Shown in pieces: positions 1 to 8,601 of a stretch of 64,000 nucleotides of DNA. This DNA is from Flavobacterium foetidum. Its GTDB lineage: Bacteria > Bacteroidota > Bacteroidia > Flavobacteriales > Flavobacteriaceae. Numbering within the stretch: position 1 is the first letter of the stretch; each line of letters starts with the position of its first letter. Below the pieces are notes generated by a model. That model was not told the origin of the DNA and did no database searches. It worked only from the letters and a program-made list of their open reading frames with translations. The stretch is taken from positions 62,001 to 126,000 of the forward strand of contig NZ_SJTF01000010.1 in the NCBI RefSeq assembly GCF_004634245.1. Direction: 5' to 3'. The translations under genes were made by a program, and so were the position numbers.

Positions 1-69
1 TTGATAAAATTTGTACGAATTATTAAAAGTTAAAAAATAAGTTTATTCTTATATAAAAACAATTAAAAT

Positions 70-77
70 TATATTTG
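70..77 (+). promoter_or_regulatory. Promoter -7 element of the toxin gene
   Basis: TATATTTG matches the Bacteroidota -7 consensus TAnnTTTG and ends 20 bp before the ATG of the ParE/RelE-like gene. It implies that the toxin has its own promoter with a very short leader instead of being read through from an antitoxin. No clear TTG -33 element is seen. Confidence 0.55.
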
Positions 78-97
78 CAATCAAAAATGATAGTTAA

Positions 98-391
98 ATG
101 AAAGTAGTTTGGTCTGAAAGAGCACAAGATACATTTGATGAAAATGTTGCGTATTTATTAAAAAAATGGGGAGAAAATGTAACTCAAAACTTTGAAAATG
201 AGACTATAAGAGTAATCGATATTATTTGTAACAATCCTCATCTTGGGAGATTTGATAAAAAGCTAAACTGTAGTATAATAACGATTGTAAAACAGGTTTC
301 TCTCTTTTACGATGTAATTGATGGGAAAATCGTTCTAATTGCATTCTGGGATAATAGGCAAAAACCATTAAACTACTTAGAAAAGTTTTAG
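98..391 (+). CDS. RelE/ParE family toxin
   Basis: A 97-residue protein with the layout of the RelE/ParE superfamily: an N-terminal VVWSERAQ strand-helix start, a long charged helix, an NNPHLGR turn near residue 47, and a C-terminal core with SLFYDVIDGKIVLIAFWDNRQKP. Family members block translation or gyrase and are held in check by a partner antitoxin. No antitoxin lies directly upstream on the same strand inside the window (97 bp available, with a promoter just before the gene). The next gene, converging on it from the other strand, looks like the partner. Whether it acts on ribosomes or gyrase cannot be told from sequence. Confidence 0.8.
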   Translation: MKVVWSERAQDTFDENVAYLLKKWGENVTQNFENETIRVIDIICNNPHLGRFDKKLNCSIITIVKQVSLFYDVIDGKIVLIAFWDNRQKPLNYLEKF

Positions 392-399
392 AATTAAAA

Positions 400-435
400 A
401 AAAGCAAAGCTAAAATGAATTTTGACTTTACTTTT
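400..435. terminator. Hairpin between convergent toxin and antitoxin genes
   Basis: AAAAGCAAAG pairs with CTTTACTTTT (one mismatch) around an inner AAAAT/ATTTT stem. A-rich and T-rich flanks on either side would let it stop transcripts from both directions. It sits in the 84-bp gap between the toxin stop and the antitoxin stop. Confidence 0.5.
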
Positions 436-475
436 ACTTTATATAATTTATTTTAAAATATTAAAAATCAAATAT

Positions 476-790
476 TTATTTATTTTTAACTCTTCCTTTT
501 ATTCTCTTGACCATTTCTTCATGAGAAATGTATTTTCCATCCTTAAAATCAATTTTTCCTTGCTCAATATCAGCTTGTAGTTCCATCATAAAATGCTCCT
601 CAGGAGAAATAACTTTTGCTATTGAAAGCATTTCATCAGCAGTAAAAGCAAGTGTTTTTAATTTTCTATAAAACGATGCTTCTGGAAGACCGCATTGTTC
701 AATAATGTAGCTCTTTTTGTAAGGGGATTTATTCATCAAATCGTCAATTTCACTAACAATTTTTTTATAAGTTAAAATCTCTGCTATCAT
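476..790 (-). CDS. HTH antitoxin-like protein (probable partner of the convergent toxin)
   Basis: About 104 residues when started at the ATG at 790. The longer frame up to 823 is rejected because it would run through the promoter. Residues about 20-60 look like a compact helix-turn-helix (KKSYIIEQCGLPEASFYRKLK). The C-terminal tail (GKYISHEEMVKRIK) resembles the toxin-binding tails of Phd/XRE-type antitoxins that accompany RelE/ParE toxins in Bacteroidota. In most such loci the antitoxin lies directly upstream of the toxin on the same strand; here it points toward the toxin gene from the opposite strand. The HTH and a palindrome over its promoter suggest autoregulation. The pairing is inferred from position and tail type. 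Confidence 0.6.
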   Translation of the reverse strand: MIAEILTYKKIVSEIDDLMNKSPYKKSYIIEQCGLPEASFYRKLKTLAFTADEMLSIAKVISPEEHFMMELQADIEQGKIDFKDGKYISHEEMVKRIKGRVKNK

Positions 791-807
791 AATTAAGAGT
801 TTATATT

Positions 808-828
808 TATATTTGTAGGGCAAATATA
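808..828. promoter_or_regulatory. Perfect inverted repeat containing the antitoxin promoter
   Basis: TATATTTG (808-815), spacer TAGGG, CAAATATA (821-828). The right arm read on the minus strand is a consensus -7 element (TATATTTG) and would start transcription about 25 nt upstream of the antitoxin ATG at 790. The left arm is an equally good -7 element pointing the other way. The repeat is a good candidate for the autoregulatory operator of the antitoxin. Confidence 0.6.
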
Positions 829-891
829 CAATAAAAAATGAGAGTGCATACTAAAAATTATCGGTCAAATGGATTTACTCAAAACACAGCA

Positions 892-1275
892 TTATTCATA
901 TAATTTACTTAAAATAACTTCTTTAGGTACAATATCTGCACCGCCTCGTTTTGAAAACTGCATAGCTTCATCACTTATAAATAAAACTGCGCTGGCAGAA
1001 ATATTATTTTTTCCTTCAATTTTTATCTGTGCTTTATCTCCAAGTGTATAAACGACGCCGGTTATGTCAAAAATTTCAGATTGCAGTTTCTTGTTGTCGC
1101 TTACAACTTCAGCAGTTCCAGAAATTTTGTAGTTTGATTGTGCAATTGTAATTTTAAGAAAATATTCTTTACTGCAGTTCTTGCAGTTTTCTGAACTCCA
1201 GGTTCCAGTAAATTTATTGGTTTGAGAAAATGATGTTGTGGAAATTAATAACAGCAGTAAAATAAAACTTCTCAT
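892..1275 (-). CDS. Small secreted protein, function unknown
   Basis: 127 residues. A signal peptide with a leucine-rich core and a SFSQ-type cleavage site covers residues 1-18. The mature part holds a CKNC motif near residue 32 and alternating hydrophobic strands, suggesting a small beta-barrel periplasmic protein. No family is recognised. It lies after another small secreted protein on the same strand (76 bp away) but is separated from it by a terminator-like hairpin. Confidence 0.7.
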   Translation of the reverse strand: MRSFILLLLLISTTSFSQTNKFTGTWSSENCKNCSKEYFLKITIAQSNYKISGTAEVVSDNKKLQSEIFDITGVVYTLGDKAQIKIEGKNNISASAVLFISDEAMQFSKRGGADIVPKEVILSKLYE

Positions 1276-1301
1276 CTATTTTTTTTAAGTCTTTCAAATA
1301 T

Positions 1302-1332
1302 ATAAAAAAAAAGCACCACAATTGTGATGCTT
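1302..1332 (-). terminator. Rho-independent terminator
   Basis: AAGCACCACA/ATTGTGATGC-TT forms a stem with one mismatch. Read on the minus strand it is followed by nine T residues. It ends the transcript of the secreted protein at 1351-1767. Confidence 0.7.
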
Positions 1333-1350
1333 AAGCTGTATTGCCTCAAC

Positions 1351-1767
1351 TTATAATTTTTTCAAATAAACCGATTTTCCGTTTAAGGAAACCTCAATCT
1401 GATTCGTTTTTTCGTTGAAAGTTGTTCGTAATGCATTTCCTTTAAAAATGGTTACATCTCCATAAACTTTTCCAGTTTCATCAGATACATATTCAAAAAC
1501 TACTTTTTTATTATCGGGCTCTATTCCTAGCTTATAACTGGAAAATTTTGTGCCCCTTAAGTCAAAATTTTGTTGAGAATCAATTATTTTTCCATCAGCG
1601 TAGAAATTAGTGATAGATTTGTTTAATGTGATGTCGGGATAATAACTGTTTACTTTTTTTAATAATTCATATTGCGCAATGCTCACTTCTTCGTTTTTTG
1701 ACGAGATATTTTGAGCAAATGAAATATTTGTATATACAAATAATAGGAGTAAAATGCATTTTTTCAT
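1351..1767 (-). CDS. Secreted protein, MORN/toxin-antitoxin-unrelated, function unknown
   Basis: 138 residues with a clear signal peptide (MKKCILLLLF...SFAQ). The mature part is a run of short beta strands (FYADGKIIDSQQNFDLRGTKF, then a FEYVSDETGKVYGDVTIFKG-like stretch), which suggests a beta-rich periplasmic domain. I do not recognise a family. It is a single-gene unit with a terminator behind it and faces away from the divergent exporter gene. Confidence 0.65.
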   Translation of the reverse strand: MKKCILLLLFVYTNISFAQNISSKNEEVSIAQYELLKKVNSYYPDITLNKSITNFYADGKIIDSQQNFDLRGTKFSSYKLGIEPDNKKVVFEYVSDETGKVYGDVTIFKGNALRTTFNEKTNQIEVSLNGKSVYLKKL

Positions 1768-1824
1768 AATGTTTACATTAAAGGTTAATAAATTGATGTT
1801 TCCTGAATCAATAATTCGGATTTG

Positions 1825-1877
1825 TTTACTGCTTTACACAGTAAATTACCATACAATTTACGAAATCTTTACCTTTG
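1825..1877 (+). promoter_or_regulatory. Promoter region of the exporter gene with an inverted repeat
   Basis: TACCTTTG at 1870-1877 is a -7 element 29 bp before the MFS start codon. A perfect 7-bp inverted repeat (TTTACTG, 7-nt spacer, CAGTAAA) at 1825-1845 lies about 25 bp upstream of it, where a repressor or activator could bind. No adjacent regulator gene is present, so its factor is unknown. Confidence 0.4.
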
Positions 1878-1906
1878 CAGAAAATTAAAAGCCTTTTTTT
1901 AAGATA

Positions 1907-3136
1907 ATGACAACAAAAAAATACCTAAAACTAATTCTCATTTTGGGCTCTCTAACTGCATTAGGGCCTTTTTCTATAGATATGTATCTTCCTGGCTTTT
2001 CGGGAATTGCAAAAGATTTAAATACTACAGTTGCAAAAGTTTCTATGAGCTTGTCGAGTTATTTCATCGGAATCTCTGCTGGCCAATTATTATATGGTCC
2101 GTTATTGGATCGTTTCGGTCGTAAAAAACCTTTATTTATAGGACTTCTGGTTTATATTCTTGCTTCATTAGGCTGTATATATGTAGCTGATATTGATGCT
2201 TTTATATTGCTTCGTTTTGTTCAAGCTATCGGAAGCTGTGCGGCGACCGTTGCTTCTGTGGCTATGGTTCGCGATTTATTTCCTGTTAAAGATATTCCGA
2301 AGGTTTTTTCACTTTTAATGCTGGTTGTTGGGCTTTCGCCGATGTTGGCTCCTACGATTGGCGGTTATGTAACTGAAGATTTGGGCTGGCATGCTGTATT
2401 CTTTATATTAATGTGTATGGGAATCGTGATTTTAGTTGCATCACAAATTGGCCTTCCAAATACTTATAAGCCAGACACTACTATTTCATTAAAACCAAAA
2501 CCGATTATTACGAACTTTTTATCCGTTTTAAAAGAGCCTCAATTTTATACTTATGCTTTTACTGGTGCAATCGCATTTTCGGGCTTGTTTTCGTATGTGG
2601 CCGCATCACCAATCGTTTTTATGGATATTTATAAGGTTGATGCGAAAATATATGGTTGGATTTTTGCCTTTATGTCTGTAAGTTTTATTGGGTCTAGTCA
2701 ATTGAATTCTATGTTGTTGAAGAAATTTTCAAGCGAACAAATGATTTTTGGAGCCTTAATTTCACAGTCTGTAATTAGTATCGTTTTTCTGATTCTGTCC
2801 TTGAATGATCTGTTAGGATTGTATGAAACAATCGTAATGTTGTTTTTATTCTTGGCGTGTTTAGGAATCTCAAATCCGAATACGGCTGGATTAACATTAG
2901 CTCCTTTTGCTAAAAATACCGGAAGTGCCTCAGCCTTAATGGGTGCTATTCAATTAGGATTAGGTGCTTTGGCTTCATTCGCCATCGGAGTTTTTGTAAA
3001 AGACTCTGTAACTCCAATGGTTGCCATTATGACAACAACGACAATTGTAGCATTTGTGATTTTGAATATCGGAAAACGTTTTATTAAAAATAAAGTAACA
3101 CTTTCAGAAAGTGATGATGTTATGATTGCTCATTAA
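1907..3136 (+). CDS. MFS multidrug exporter, Bcr/CflA family
   Basis: 409 residues, about 12 transmembrane helices, the normal size for drug:proton antiporters of the Bcr/CflA group. Family hallmarks are visible: the first helix with SIDMYLPGF, the loop 2-3 signature LLYGPLLDRFGRKKP, and the motif C-like PMLAPTIGGYV in helix 5. Members export chloramphenicol, bicyclomycin or sulfonamides across the inner membrane; the substrate here cannot be predicted. It is transcribed alone from a promoter at 1870 and ends before a shared terminator. Confidence 0.9.
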   Translation: MTTKKYLKLILILGSLTALGPFSIDMYLPGFSGIAKDLNTTVAKVSMSLSSYFIGISAGQLLYGPLLDRFGRKKPLFIGLLVYILASLGCIYVADIDAFILLRFVQAIGSCAATVASVAMVRDLFPVKDIPKVFSLLMLVVGLSPMLAPTIGGYVTEDLGWHAVFFILMCMGIVILVASQIGLPNTYKPDTTISLKPKPIITNFLSVLKEPQFYTYAFTGAIAFSGLFSYVAASPIVFMDIYKVDAKIYGWIFAFMSVSFIGSSQLNSMLLKKFSSEQMIFGALISQSVISIVFLILSLNDLLGLYETIVMLFLFLACLGISNPNTAGLTLAPFAKNTGSASALMGAIQLGLGALASFAIGVFVKDSVTPMVAIMTTTTIVAFVILNIGKRFIKNKVTLSESDDVMIAH

Positions 3137-3233
3137 ATGTAGAAATTCCAATATTAAAATTGCTTCGCCTGTTCGCTATCGCTCGAGTCCAAATTCCAAA
3201 ACTTGAAAAGTTTATTTTAGTTACAATAATCGA

Positions 3234-3263
3234 AAAGCCGAAATCTTAGATTTCGGCTTTCTT
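3234..3263. terminator. Bidirectional terminator
   Basis: AAAGCCGAAATC, loop TTA, GATTTCGGCTTT: a perfect 12-bp stem between the converging exporter and NADH dehydrogenase genes. It has A-rich sequence before and CTT-rich sequence after. The surrounding 215-bp spacer also holds AATTCCAA-type dispersed motifs and a GTTCGCTATCGCTCGAG segment. Confidence 0.75.
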
Positions 3264-3351
3264 ATAACGCATTCCTTTGGAATTTGAAATTTTAGTATTG
3301 GATTTTTTACAATGTATTCCTTTAGAATTTTAAAAGTTGGAATTTTAAAAA

Positions 3352-4617
3352 TTAGTTTTGAGTTTTCTTATCCGGTCTGATGATCATTCTAAGTGATTGG
3401 TCTTTTGCAAAATAAGCAACCATCCAATTCCAGAAAGTATTTAATCTGTTTCTGTAAGTGATCAAGGAAATTAAGTGAATGAACAGCCAAATGATCCAAG
3501 CAAAGAAACCTTTAAAATGCCATTTCGGACTTGGTAAATCCACAACAGCTTTTGCTTTTCCAATAATTGCCATTGAGCCTTTGTCTTTGTAAGCGAATGG
3601 TTTAAGTGGTTTGTTTGCAACCATGGCTTTAAAGTTTTTAGCTAGATTCAATCCTTGCTGAATTGCTACTTGCGCAACTTGCGGATGTCCATCAGGGAAA
3701 TTCTTGTCTCCTGCTGTAATCGCAGTGTCGCCAATCGCATAAATATGATCTAAGCCATTAACTTTGTTAAATTCATCTGTTGCCATGCGACGCCCACGAC
3801 CGTAACTTTCTTTAGGAATTCCCTCAAAAATTTTAGCAGAAACTCCAGCAGCCCAAATTAAGTTTTTGGTTTTAATCGTTTCTCCGTTTTCAAATACTAC
3901 GGTATCGTCAACATAATCAACAACTTTGGTGTTTAGTTTTACGACAACCCCTAATTTTGTCAAAGCATCGTAAGTATCTTTTTGAGATTGTTTGCTCATG
4001 GGAGCCAAAAGGGCATCACCACCATCAACCAAATAAACGTTGCTTGCAGAAGTGTCTAATTCGGGATATTCTTTTAACAGAATGCTTTTTCGCATTTCGG
4101 CAAACATTCCAGAAACCTCTACTCCTGTCGGCCCTCCTCCTGCTACTACAATTGTAAGTAATTTACGTCGTTTGCGCATGTCTTTGCAAATTGCAGCCTT
4201 TTCAAGATTTTTAAGCAACGTATTGCGCATTACGATGGCATCATTTAAGGTTTTCATCGGAATGGCGTTTTTCATTACATTTTCCATACCAAAATAGCTC
4301 GTTTCTGCTCCGGTAGCAAAAACAAGATAATCGTATTCTAAATCGCCGTTGCTTAAAGTGATTTTCTTTTCGGCTGGCGAAACGGAAATCAATTCGCCTA
4401 AACGAAACTGCAGATTCTTTTTTCCTGCAAAGAATTTTCTAAAAGGATAGCTGATGCTAGAAGGCTCTAAAAATGCCGTAGCAACTTGATATATAAGTGG
4501 AGGGAAAAAGTTATAATTATTCTTGTCTACAAGGGTGACTTGTATTTGAGGCTGATTTACAAGCTCTTTCGCCAGATTGATTCCTGCAAATCCACCTCCA
4601 ATAATGACTATTTTCAT
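3352..4617 (-). CDS. ndh: Type II NADH:quinone dehydrogenase
   Basis: 421 residues. Two Rossmann dinucleotide motifs are present: IIGGGFAGINLAKEL at the N-terminus (FAD) and VVAGGGPTGVEVSGMFAE near residue 155 (NADH). The second FAD contact is IYAIGDTA near residue 290. The hydrophobic C-terminus (FFAWIIWLFIHLISLITYRNR) anchors the enzyme to the inner face of the cytoplasmic membrane. NDH-2 enzymes pass electrons from NADH to menaquinone without pumping ions. Single gene; 78 bp from the upstream helicase gene on the same strand. Confidence 0.92.
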   Translation of the reverse strand: MKIVIIGGGFAGINLAKELVNQPQIQVTLVDKNNYNFFPPLIYQVATAFLEPSSISYPFRKFFAGKKNLQFRLGELISVSPAEKKITLSNGDLEYDYLVFATGAETSYFGMENVMKNAIPMKTLNDAIVMRNTLLKNLEKAAICKDMRKRRKLLTIVVAGGGPTGVEVSGMFAEMRKSILLKEYPELDTSASNVYLVDGGDALLAPMSKQSQKDTYDALTKLGVVVKLNTKVVDYVDDTVVFENGETIKTKNLIWAAGVSAKIFEGIPKESYGRGRRMATDEFNKVNGLDHIYAIGDTAITAGDKNFPDGHPQVAQVAIQQGLNLAKNFKAMVANKPLKPFAYKDKGSMAIIGKAKAVVDLPSPKWHFKGFFAWIIWLFIHLISLITYRNRLNTFWNWMVAYFAKDQSLRMIIRPDKKTQN

Positions 4618-4695
4618 ATATGTTGTATTAAGTAGGATTATAATAATTCCTTATAAATGTACAACTTTAATACACAATGACAAAAGTCATCTTTA

Positions 4696-6030
4696 TTACT
4701 TTTTAAATTTTTTAACTGTTTTATCAACTATATCGATTTTGTTTTGCAGGACATAACTCGCCATTAGTTTTTCGATTAGTTCTTCTTTTGTTAAATGGTG
4801 AAAAACGGTTTTTACTTTCGTTTTTAAATCAGCTGAAAGTTCGTGATTTGGTTTTGTTTTGAAGATTTGCCTAGCCCACAAAAGCATATTGTTTTCTTCA
4901 ACACTTGCCGCAGAAGGTTTTTTGAACTCAGAAAATTTAATTCCCAGTTCTCGCTCAAAATCGGCAATTTCAAAAACTTCTTCTTGCTGTAAAACGGTCA
5001 AGGAAAGTCCTTTTGCCCCTGCCCTTGCGGTTCTTCCGCTTCTATGAACGTAGTTTTCGTAAGTATCTGGCAGATGATAGTTGATTACAAACGAAATTTC
5101 TTTGACGTCAATTCCTCTCGCAGCTAAATCGGTTGCAACCAAAATATTGATATACCCTTCTCGAAACTGCTCCATAATTCGATCTCGAATTCCCTGTGTT
5201 AAGCTTCCGTGAAGTGCTCCAGAAGAAAATTTATTGATAGCCAGATTTTTGGCCAATTTATTGACTGCAGCTTTGGTCTTGCAAAAAATAATTCCTCTTT
5301 CTCCTTCTTTTGAATTCAAGAAATGCATCAAAACTTCCAATTTTTCAATAGGGTCAACAACAATATATTCGTGATCAATGCCTTCATTTCCAACAATTTC
5401 CATATTAGCGCTTATCTGAACTGCATTTTTGTTCAAATAATTCTGAATCAATTGCTTAATGGTTCCGGGAAGCGTCGCCGAAAATAATAATGTACGGTGT
5501 TTTTTGGGCAATTCTGCGATGATTTCATCTAAGCTTTCTTTTAAGATAGCTACCATTTCATCGGCTTCATCCAAAATTAAATATTCAGTTTGTTTTAGAT
5601 CAATTGCTTTTCGCTGCATCAAATCTATTAAACGTCCTGGAGTGGCCACAACAATTTGGGCGCCTTCTTTCAGTCTTTCGATTTGTGGTTTTATCGGGGT
5701 TCCGCCACAGATTGAGGCAATAGAGATATTTGGAATGTATTTTGAAAAATTTTCTAGATTTCTAAAAACCTGTTGTCCTAATTCTCTTGTCGGAACCAAT
5801 ATTACCGCTTGTACCGTAACTGATTCTGTATTTACCAATTGCAGTAATGGTAATCCAAAAGCGGCTGTTTTTCCTGTTCCGGTTTTGGCCAAACCTACAA
5901 TATCATGAGTTTCGTCCAGAAATAACGGAATCGTTTTTTGTTGAATTTCTGTTGGTTCAACTATATTTAAGTCACTTAAGGCTTTTAGAATTGGAGCCGA
6001 AATTCCTAATGTTGAGAATGTTTTAGACAT
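4696..6030 (-). CDS. DEAD-box ATP-dependent RNA helicase
   Basis: 444 residues with all the superfamily 2 motifs: Q motif near residue 30, AKTGTGKT (48-55), PTRELGQ (80-86), TPGR (130-133), DEAD (154-157), SAT (184-186), and in the second RecA domain ARGID and HRSGRTARAG. The region after the core is short, about 75 residues, without the long basic tail of RhlE or the RNA-binding domain of DbpA, so a subfamily name is not given. Expected role is remodelling of rRNA or mRNA, often in the cold. Transcribed alone. Confidence 0.92.
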   Translation of the reverse strand: MSKTFSTLGISAPILKALSDLNIVEPTEIQQKTIPLFLDETHDIVGLAKTGTGKTAAFGLPLLQLVNTESVTVQAVILVPTRELGQQVFRNLENFSKYIPNISIASICGGTPIKPQIERLKEGAQIVVATPGRLIDLMQRKAIDLKQTEYLILDEADEMVAILKESLDEIIAELPKKHRTLLFSATLPGTIKQLIQNYLNKNAVQISANMEIVGNEGIDHEYIVVDPIEKLEVLMHFLNSKEGERGIIFCKTKAAVNKLAKNLAINKFSSGALHGSLTQGIRDRIMEQFREGYINILVATDLAARGIDVKEISFVINYHLPDTYENYVHRSGRTARAGAKGLSLTVLQQEEVFEIADFERELGIKFSEFKKPSAASVEENNMLLWARQIFKTKPNHELSADLKTKVKTVFHHLTKEELIEKLMASYVLQNKIDIVDKTVKKFKK

Positions 6031-6089
6031 ATTCTTTAAATTGGTTTAAAGTTTCAGGTTTCAAGTTACACCAAAAACTTAAGAAGTTG

Positions 6090-6131
6090 AAAGGAGAAAT
6101 TGCATTTGTTCTGAAATGCGATTTCTCCTTT
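6090..6131 (-). terminator. Long hairpin downstream of the RadD-like helicase
   Basis: AAAGGAGAAATTGCATTT pairs with AAATGCGATTTCTCCTTT (one mismatch) around a 6-nt loop. On the minus strand the T run after the stem is short, so this may be a weak terminator or a processing hairpin. Just downstream at about 6048-6067 sits the GTTTCAGGTTTCAAG heptamer motif seen also at 20342. Confidence 0.5.
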
Positions 6132-6233
6132 ATATTATAATAATGTTTAGATTCCAACAACTTGACTCAAGGCTAAAAGCCGAACAGCCAAAGCAAACAT
6201 GAAACCTGAAACAATTTAGAACTCAAAATTTTA

Positions 6234-7772
6234 TCAATCCGGCTCATTCATGATTTTCTCGCGATATTTTTTACCGATTAACAAAGTCAATCTTTGTTTA
6301 TAATCATCAACTAGCCATTCACGATAGTTTTTACTGCACTGACTCAAACATTTAGAGTAACGCTTTATTCGATCTTCAATATCATCTTCTAATTCTTTAG
6401 AAAGCATTTTGGCTTCCTGAAGCGTTTCTGTATTGTCTACACACATGCTTGCATGTTGGTCGAGTGATTTATCCAAAACTACTTTTGAACGAAGATTTTG
6501 TTTGATTATCAGTTTATGCTCTTCATCAACATCAAAACTAACATCTGCCGTTTTGCTGAATTTTGCGCGCAATTCTGGTGGCATGCTGTATTTGAAGAAC
6601 ATCTCAATTTCGTGATCGTCACGAAGGTTTTCCAAATAAAATTCAGGAGATTTAAAAATATGTTGCCAGTTTACAGGATCGCTCCATAAACCAAAACGAG
6701 CCGCATTGTTTCCTAAGTCGATTACTGTAAACTCGTCTTTACCAGGAAGTTTACGGGAGCCACGGCCGATCATTTGGAAATAAAGCGTCAACGATTTTGT
6801 AGCTCTGTTCAAAATAATGGTTTCTACAGTTGGTTCATCAAAACCGGTCGTCAAAATTCCGACAGAAGTCAAAATTGCATCGGGAGTCTTTTTAAACCAT
6901 TGTAAAATATCTTTACGTTCTTCGGCGCTGCTAGTATTATCAAGATGTCTAATGTCATAACCTGCTTCTCTAAACGTTTCATACACATATAAAGAAGTAT
7001 GGATACCATTATTGAAAATCAAAGTTTTCTTACCTAAAGAACGCTCTGTATATGCATGAAGCAATTTTTCCTGCATTAAAGTATTGGTGTACAAATCATC
7101 TGAAGATTTTACCGTATAATCTCCATTGATACCAACCTTTAGCGATGTAAGACCAACATCATAGCTGTATGTTGTAGCTCTAGCCAAAAATCCTTTGTCG
7201 ATTAGCGAAGCAATAGTATCTCCGACAATAAGTTCGTGATAACTTTGGTGCATTGGCAATTTAATGTTCGAACTTAAAGGAGTCGCTGTAACACCAAGAA
7301 TAAAAGCATTCTTAAATGAATTCAGCAATTTTCTGAATGAATTATAATGCGCTTCATCGATAATCACCAAACCAATATTGTCAAGGTGAAGCTTTTCATC
7401 ATTAATACGGTTTTTCAAAGTTTCCACCATCGCCACAAAACATGAAAAATCGTTCTGATCTGGCAGTTCTTTTACTTTGCTATTAATGATTTTATTGGTA
7501 ACTCCAAAGCCTGTAAGCATTTTTGAAGTCTGTTTACACAATTCAATACGATGTGTTAAAACCACTACCTTCTTATCATTGTTAGATAAATAACGTCGAA
7601 CAATTTCCGAGAAAATCACCGTTTTTCCACCTCCTGTCGGAAGTTGATATAACAAGTGATGTTTTGGAGGTGCATTGTCTAAACGGTCAAAAATGGCGTC
7701 GATGTCGCCTTTTTGGTATGCATAAAGTTCTTTTTTATCTTCTCTTTCTATTTCTAAAGTGTTTTGAGACAT
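6234..7772 (-). CDS. DEAD/DEAH helicase, RadD/type III restriction-like
   Basis: 512 residues, superfamily 2. Motif I is LPTGGGKTVIF near residue 46, motif II is IDEAH near residue 138, motif III GVTATP, and motif VI QMIGRGSRK near residue 335, followed by FTVIDLGNNAARFGLW. The GRGSR and VIDLGNN signatures match RadD (YejH), a helicase-like ATPase acting in recombination and repair with single-strand binding protein. No methylase or endonuclease gene is adjacent, which speaks against a restriction subunit. The C-terminal 130 residues are charged and helical. A promoter lies at 7793-7800. Confidence 0.8.
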   Translation of the reverse strand: MSQNTLEIEREDKKELYAYQKGDIDAIFDRLDNAPPKHHLLYQLPTGGGKTVIFSEIVRRYLSNNDKKVVVLTHRIELCKQTSKMLTGFGVTNKIINSKVKELPDQNDFSCFVAMVETLKNRINDEKLHLDNIGLVIIDEAHYNSFRKLLNSFKNAFILGVTATPLSSNIKLPMHQSYHELIVGDTIASLIDKGFLARATTYSYDVGLTSLKVGINGDYTVKSSDDLYTNTLMQEKLLHAYTERSLGKKTLIFNNGIHTSLYVYETFREAGYDIRHLDNTSSAEERKDILQWFKKTPDAILTSVGILTTGFDEPTVETIILNRATKSLTLYFQMIGRGSRKLPGKDEFTVIDLGNNAARFGLWSDPVNWQHIFKSPEFYLENLRDDHEIEMFFKYSMPPELRAKFSKTADVSFDVDEEHKLIIKQNLRSKVVLDKSLDQHASMCVDNTETLQEAKMLSKELEDDIEDRIKRYSKCLSQCSKNYREWLVDDYKQRLTLLIGKKYREKIMNEPD

Positions 7773-7792
7773 TGTTTATTTTTGGATTTTTG

Positions 7793-7800
7793 CAAAAATA
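7793..7800 (-). promoter_or_regulatory. Promoter -7 element of the RadD-like gene
   Basis: Read on the minus strand this is TATTTTTG, a TAnnTTTG match 20 bp before the ATG at 7772. The leader is about 15 nt. Confidence 0.5.
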
Positions 7801-7881
7801 CACCTAAAAAACAGTTATTCATCCTATTTTAACCTAAAATAATGTTTTTTTTAAAAGAAGATTTTTTTATGGGAAGTGTTT

Positions 7882-8415
7882 TTATAAGTCGATTTTATCT
7901 AAAAGTGCTTCAAAATCACGTTTGTTTTTCCATTTTTGTTGCGAAGTTTCTTGTTCAATACTCGAAATTCTTTCCTTAAAATCATTAAAAATTCCGTTAG
8001 AGATAATAAAATTTACAGCTTGCTCAAAAGAATTAAACATGCTTTTGTAAAATAATTCCTGCTTAATAAAATTTTGAGAAGAAAATGTCTGCGCAATTTC
8101 GATATTATAAAGCATAATATCTGCAATAATAAACGAATCGACACCCAACATTATGAAATGTTTAATTATTTTCTGTGCGACAGAGCGGCGCATTTTGGCT
8201 TTTGGGCGCCATTTTGCATTGGGTTTCTTTACAGGAAAATATTCATGCGAGATTTTTACTTTGGCTTCCTGCTCCAGCTTGTCTTCTTTCGGATTAAAAA
8301 CAAAATCATAGTATACTTTCACGGGACTGAATTTTTCATACAGCTCTATAAGCTGTTCTTCAAGCTGTTCCTTTGTCAATTCGCCCAAATATTTTTTTAA
8401 ATCTCTTTTACTCAT
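7882..8415 (-). CDS. DUF6155 family protein
   Basis: 177 residues, matching from memory the DUF6155 family common in Bacteroidota: MSKRDLKKYLGELTKEQLEEQ at the start, then a YYDFVFNPKEDKL block near residue 35 and an all-helical rest. No signal peptide or membrane segment, so cytoplasmic. Function is not known. The gene stands alone, 109 bp upstream of the RadD-like helicase on the same strand, so co-transcription is possible but the helicase has its own promoter. Confidence 0.75.
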   Translation of the reverse strand: MSKRDLKKYLGELTKEQLEEQLIELYEKFSPVKVYYDFVFNPKEDKLEQEAKVKISHEYFPVKKPNAKWRPKAKMRRSVAQKIIKHFIMLGVDSFIIADIMLYNIEIAQTFSSQNFIKQELFYKSMFNSFEQAVNFIISNGIFNDFKERISSIEQETSQQKWKNKRDFEALLDKIDL

Positions 8416-8567
8416 ACAATAAAGGTAATTCTCAAATTCTTAAATTCCAAATCCCCATTTTTCAATTAAAATATATAGGAGGATATGAAAAGATAAACGT
8501 TGTGATCATACAAGTTAAAACTAATGTAATTTTGATTTTTTGAATTCTAAAATCAAACCATAATCGT

Positions 8568-8575
8568 TAATTTTG
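8568..8575 (+). promoter_or_regulatory. Promoter -7 element for DUF3817-mscS
   Basis: TAATTTTG fits TAnnTTTG and ends 26 bp before the ATG at 8602. It would drive the two overlapping genes that follow. Confidence 0.45.
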
Positions 8576-8601
8576 CGGGCATTAATCCTAAAAATAAATA
8601 C

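Noticed and set aside
476..823. Longer start at 823 for the antitoxin-like gene
   Set aside because: The codon lies inside the -7 element 821-828; the ATG at 790 fits the promoter.
5459..5908. 149-codon open frame on the plus strand
   Set aside because: It lies fully antisense to the DEAD-box helicase gene, with no promoter or family match.
6234..7772. Restriction-modification or defence helicase
   Set aside because: GRGSR and VIDLGNN motifs fit RadD-like repair proteins, and no methylase, nuclease or other defence gene is adjacent.
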